64,000 nucleotides of DNA from contig QZCP01000368.1 in the NCBI GenBank assembly GCA_003956705.1, positions 124,001-188,000 on the forward strand. The letters are read 5' to 3'. Of this stretch, positions 60,873 to 64,000 are shown in pieces; within the stretch, counting starts at the first letter, position 1, and each line of letters starts with the position of its first letter. The position numbers and the translations under genes were made by a program. The notes beneath the pieces were generated by a model. It made no database searches, had not been told where the DNA came from, and saw only the letters and a list, made by a program, of their open reading frames with translations. The DNA is from Brevipalpus yothersi (taxonomy: Eukaryota > Arthropoda > Arachnida > Trombidiformes > Tenuipalpidae).

Positions 60873-61609
60873 NNNNNNNNNNNNNNNNNNNNNNNNNNNN
60901 NNNNNNNNNNNNNNNNNNNNNNNNNNNNNNNNNNNNNNNNNNNNNNNNNNNNNNNNNNNNNNNNNNNNNNNNNNNNNNNNNNNNNNNNNNNNNNNNNNNN
61001 NNNNNNNNNNNNNNNNNNNNNNNNNNNNNNNNNNNNNNNNNNNNNNNNNNNNNNNNNNNNNNNNNNNNNNNNNNNNNNNNNNNNNNNNNNNNNNNNNNNN
61101 NNNNNNNNNNNNNNNNNNNNNNNNNNNNNNNNNNNNNNNNNNNNNNNNNNNNNNNNNNNNNNNNNNNNNNNNNNNNNNNNNNNNNNNNNNNNNNNNNNNN
61201 NNNNNNNNNNNNNNNNNNNNNNNNNNNNNNNNNNNNNNNNNNNNNNNNNNNNNNNNNNNNNNNNNNNNNNNNNNNNNNNNNNNNNNNNNNNNNNNNNNNN
61301 NNNNNNNNNNNNNNNNNNNNNNNNNNNNNNNNNNNNNNNNNNNNNNNNNNNNNNNNNNNNNNNNNNNNNNNNNNNNNNNNNNNNNNNNNNNNNNNNNNNN
61401 NNNNNNNNNNNNNNNNNNNNNNNNNNNNNNNNNNNNNNNNNNNNNNNNNNNNNNNNNNNNNNNNNNNNNNNNNNNNNNNNNNNNNNNNNNNNNNNNNNNN
61501 NNNNNNNNNNNNNNNNNNNNNNNNNNNNNNNNNNNNNNNNNNNNNNNNNNNNNNNNNNNNNNNNNNNNNNNNNNNNNNNNNNNNNNNNNNNNNNNNNNNN
61601 NNNNNNNNN

Positions 61610-61662
<53 letters not shown>

Positions 61663-61936
61663 ACTCACTCACTCTCTCTCACTCACTCACTTATTAATAA
61701 GATAATTTTCGTCCCAGGATGTGGGCTCAAAGGTTAGTATTGAGATGGATATGATGTTACGTCATCCTAGAAGCTATCAGGTTCAAACTTGAAAACAGTC
61801 CTGGTAATTAAATGCCAAAAAAATTTCAATACTTTCGAAAACAGATCACTATCGTTTCTTCTGACCAACTCATGATTTGTAGTATGGCACCGTTTTTCAG
61901 TGATAGCTCATGAATTATTCTAATCAAATTTGATCT
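58570..61936. repeat. Spacer repeat S, two tandem copies (unit 2)
   Basis: Counterpart of 52940-55436, with the same internal duplication (second copy from about 59871). The second copy contains the expanded CT microsatellite and the assembly gap. Fragments of frames such as NLI(R/G)II and VICFRK recur on the minus strand but are broken. Confidence 0.72.
60785..61660. repeat. CT microsatellite containing a 737-base assembly gap
   Basis: CT units fill 60785-60872 and 61610-61658, and N occupies 60873-61609. The homologous site in unit 1 (about 55165-55190) is a short interrupted CT tract. True length is unknown. Long frames through the gap are artefacts. Confidence 0.95.
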
Positions 61937-62385
61937 TTCAGCGTTGCCAACTACAGCTCTTTTCTGAATGATTGATTCAAACATTGGCGATGAGGTAGCT
62001 TTGGCTAGTGTTCTTATCGTCAATGTTTGTATCGATCATTCAGAAAAGAGCTGTACCTTCGATTTCTCTTGTTAATCTATCTGTTTCGCCTCGAAACTAA
62101 GGAACTCACAGTCGTTGGAAATTCACATGTGATTATCTAATTTCTCATTCTCGAAATTTTTGGATAGAAGAACGTGATCAGAAAATGAGCAACTGATTCC
62201 TTCTTGCAGCTTGTTAGTAAGGTGATCTTTGACCAAACTTTATAGCTGTTAAATCATTAGTAAGATTATGAAGAATATCGGTGATCTCGAGCCTGAATAA
62301 GACATGTCAAAGATACGAGACCAATTAATGGATCAAAATTTTATTCCTTTTTCGTCTCATATATTCCTTGACAGGAGATGGAGAT
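61937..62385. repeat. Dispersed block R3, copy 3 (with insertion)
   Basis: Homologous to 55437-55778 but carrying a 100-bp MITE. Its right edge, at about 62385, ends the second tandem unit. Confidence 0.8.
61954..62053. mobile_element. 100-bp mini-MITE, almost entirely inverted repeat
   Basis: The left arm CAGCTCTTTTCTGAATGAT and its inverse at the right end extend about 40 bases each with few mismatches (CAAACATTGGCGAT against CAAACATTGACGAT). The flanking TA is duplicated; the empty site in unit 1 reads CCAACTACCTTCG. As RNA it would fold into one long hairpin. Confidence 0.88.
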
Positions 62386-62530
62386 GAATTTGAACTCTAA
62401 AAAATGATTTTCTCCTCCGAATTCAACTCATAGAAATCATTTATTCAATAATTATAAGAAGGTATACATATTCATGTACATGTATATATTATATGAGTGT
62501 TTAGAGCGTATCAGCACTTATATGAGCCGC

Positions 62531-63578
62531 TCAAACCTTCACCATCAAGGCGTTTTTCGATTTGCTCTTGCCTGAACATATTTTATATGTTAGCTTGAAA
62601 TCAGCAAAAGGAGCTGATCGTAGAAATTCACAGGTCCCATCGTTCGCTTTCAGAGGATTGTCTATGGAGAGAGAGAAATTAGACTTTGTTCCAATTGTAC
62701 AACACTGGCAACTTACTATCCAGGTAAATTTTCTTAGGCACTGACATGAACGTGTGGGACAAAGTTTCCAACAGATTTCCTTCCAAACAGATCACTTCCA
62801 GAAGGGGCATATCATGGAAGAAATCCTTTTGGATTCTCTCAATTTGATTGTTCTCGAGGTTAAGTCGTTTCAGTTTCCTAAAAGTTCCCTCAGAATGCTT
62901 CTTCTCCAGAGATGGTCTTTTATAGTGATTGATCAACAGTTCCCTCAAGTTTGGAGCCAATTCATATCGAAGATCATTCCATGGATCTATTCTCTCATTT
63001 TTTTCGAGTGAAAGAGTCAATAGATGATCCGAGAAGATCATCTCATCGAACTTTGCTTTCTGATTGGGGGGAAATTCACAACTTTCAATACGAATATACT
63101 TGAATTTGGTGTAACGCAGCCAATTCCATCTGAAAAGATGATCATTCTCGAGGACAGTGAGTGAGATTGCTTCCATAGTCCCTTCTCCTGGAAGAAAATT
63201 GTAGGGAACCACATTGCTCAAAACGATTAAATGATCATATTTGATCAGACTTGGTTCAAAACGTATAGTTTGGGGATTTCTCTGGAGTGTGCATCAATAT
63301 CGTGTTAAATGGGCCAAGTTCAAGGCATTCACGGGGCTCCTTAGTGTCAATGCGGTATTTTGATGCATCCAGCACCAGGCTCATCTTGTCCACTGCAAAA
63401 GAGAAAGAAAGTCGTTCCCAATCACGAAGTTATGATAACATTGACTTTTCTATGATCTGCCAAACTTACCATCTTCCGAAGTGAAGTAAGTGCCCATTTT
63501 TTCCGGTGAGTCGTAATTGATTATTGGTGATAAGAAACACAAAAGTGTGTAGAGACAGAACCGATTCCAATAAACCAT
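62531..63578 (-). pseudogene. LRR-family gene L4, frameshifted
   Basis: Exons 63470-63578, 62717-63392 and 62531-62661 with intact start (MVYWNRFCLYTLLCFLSP) and intact GT-AG sites. Exon 2 totals 676 bases. Relative to L1 it lacks the 8 bases AAGAATCC after GAGAAATCC, which shifts the frame to a TGA shortly after NYTF. The rest of the LRR frame (YNFLPGEG... to KKIYLD, then exon 3 NPLKANDGTCEFLRS) is open and well conserved. A young null, or possibly an assembly error. Confidence 0.82.
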
Positions 63579-64000
63579 ATTCAAATTATGGATCACTGAT
63601 CATCAATGGGAATAAAATGAATAAACTCTCGACAAATGATTTCAAATGAAGTGAACAGATGGAAGTCAGACTGCAAAATAACTTGAGTCTGATCAGAGAG
63701 AAATAATGTTAATAAGAGTGACACTTTCTCAGTCTCTCTACCTCTTGAGATGAAAGAAAGAGAAAGAGGTGGTTCTTTTCTAACATTCACGTGCATGTGA
63801 TAATTTCTTTGATCTGTGGTTAAGTTTGTCTCCCCTTCGATACTCCACTTGATGAGACTTGGCCATGGTGAACGGAAACTATTTTTCTGAGTAAAAAAGT
63901 CAGGTCTATCCTGTGGGTAGGTTACACAAATCTTGTTCGAGAACTACCTCCAACATCCAGATTAAGATATGTAATGAGCATAGGTAGAGAATTTTTATTC
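63579..64000. other. 5' flank of L4, nothing further recognised
   Basis: Upstream region of the frameshifted LRR gene. Short ORFs only. Confidence 0.4.

Noticed and set aside
60713..61705. Three long ORFs of about 300 codons across the CT repeat
   Set aside because: They are dipeptide translations of a microsatellite plus the N gap, not genes.

Overview
The window is nuclear DNA from a metazoan, most likely an arthropod. The evidence is AT-rich sequence, short GT-AG introns (58 to 128 nt where resolved), TATA plus TCATT-type initiator promoters, a mariner-type miniature element, and GGTTAGG-rich repeats common in arthropod genomes. I cannot place it to order. It is gene-poor and repeat-rich, and a 737-base assembly gap sits inside a CT microsatellite near the right end. 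Many ORFs here open with a non-ATG codon, so starts were reset to ATGs.

Left part (1-11 kb): a miniature inverted-repeat element, an unrecognised secreted/membrane protein, two tandem stefin-like genes of about 100 residues, and two housekeeping genes in the same orientation: the histone chaperone SPT2 and the ribosome-biogenesis factor CEBPZ (Noc1/Mak21). These are the most secure calls.

Middle (11-45 kb): a dispersed family of secreted pepsin-like proteins that have lost catalytic motif residues. One three-exon gene is intact, one copy has a single premature stop, and two are fragments. There are also three small genes for secreted or membrane-anchored proteins of unknown function, decayed copies of another membrane-protein family, and several families of DNA transposons and MITEs with clear terminal inverted repeats. 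The repeats often occur as direct or inverted pairs.

Right part (45-64 kb): a cluster of a secreted leucine-rich-repeat family of about 310 residues and three exons. Two copies are intact (51.7-52.8 and 57.4-58.4 kb) and three are broken in different ways. The two intact genes lie in a tandem segmental duplication (about 50.8-55.8 and 55.8-62.4 kb). Each unit carries a copy of the 5' flank of CEBPZ. Pieces of SPT2 and CEBPZ flank one dead LRR copy, and a remnant of an LRR-gene 3' end survives upstream of the functional CEBPZ. This points to repeated DNA-level duplication of a CEBPZ-LRR neighbourhood.

The overall picture is a small housekeeping block beside a fast-evolving accessory region of secreted-protein families under birth and death. 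A role as secreted effectors or host/diet-interaction proteins is inference only.
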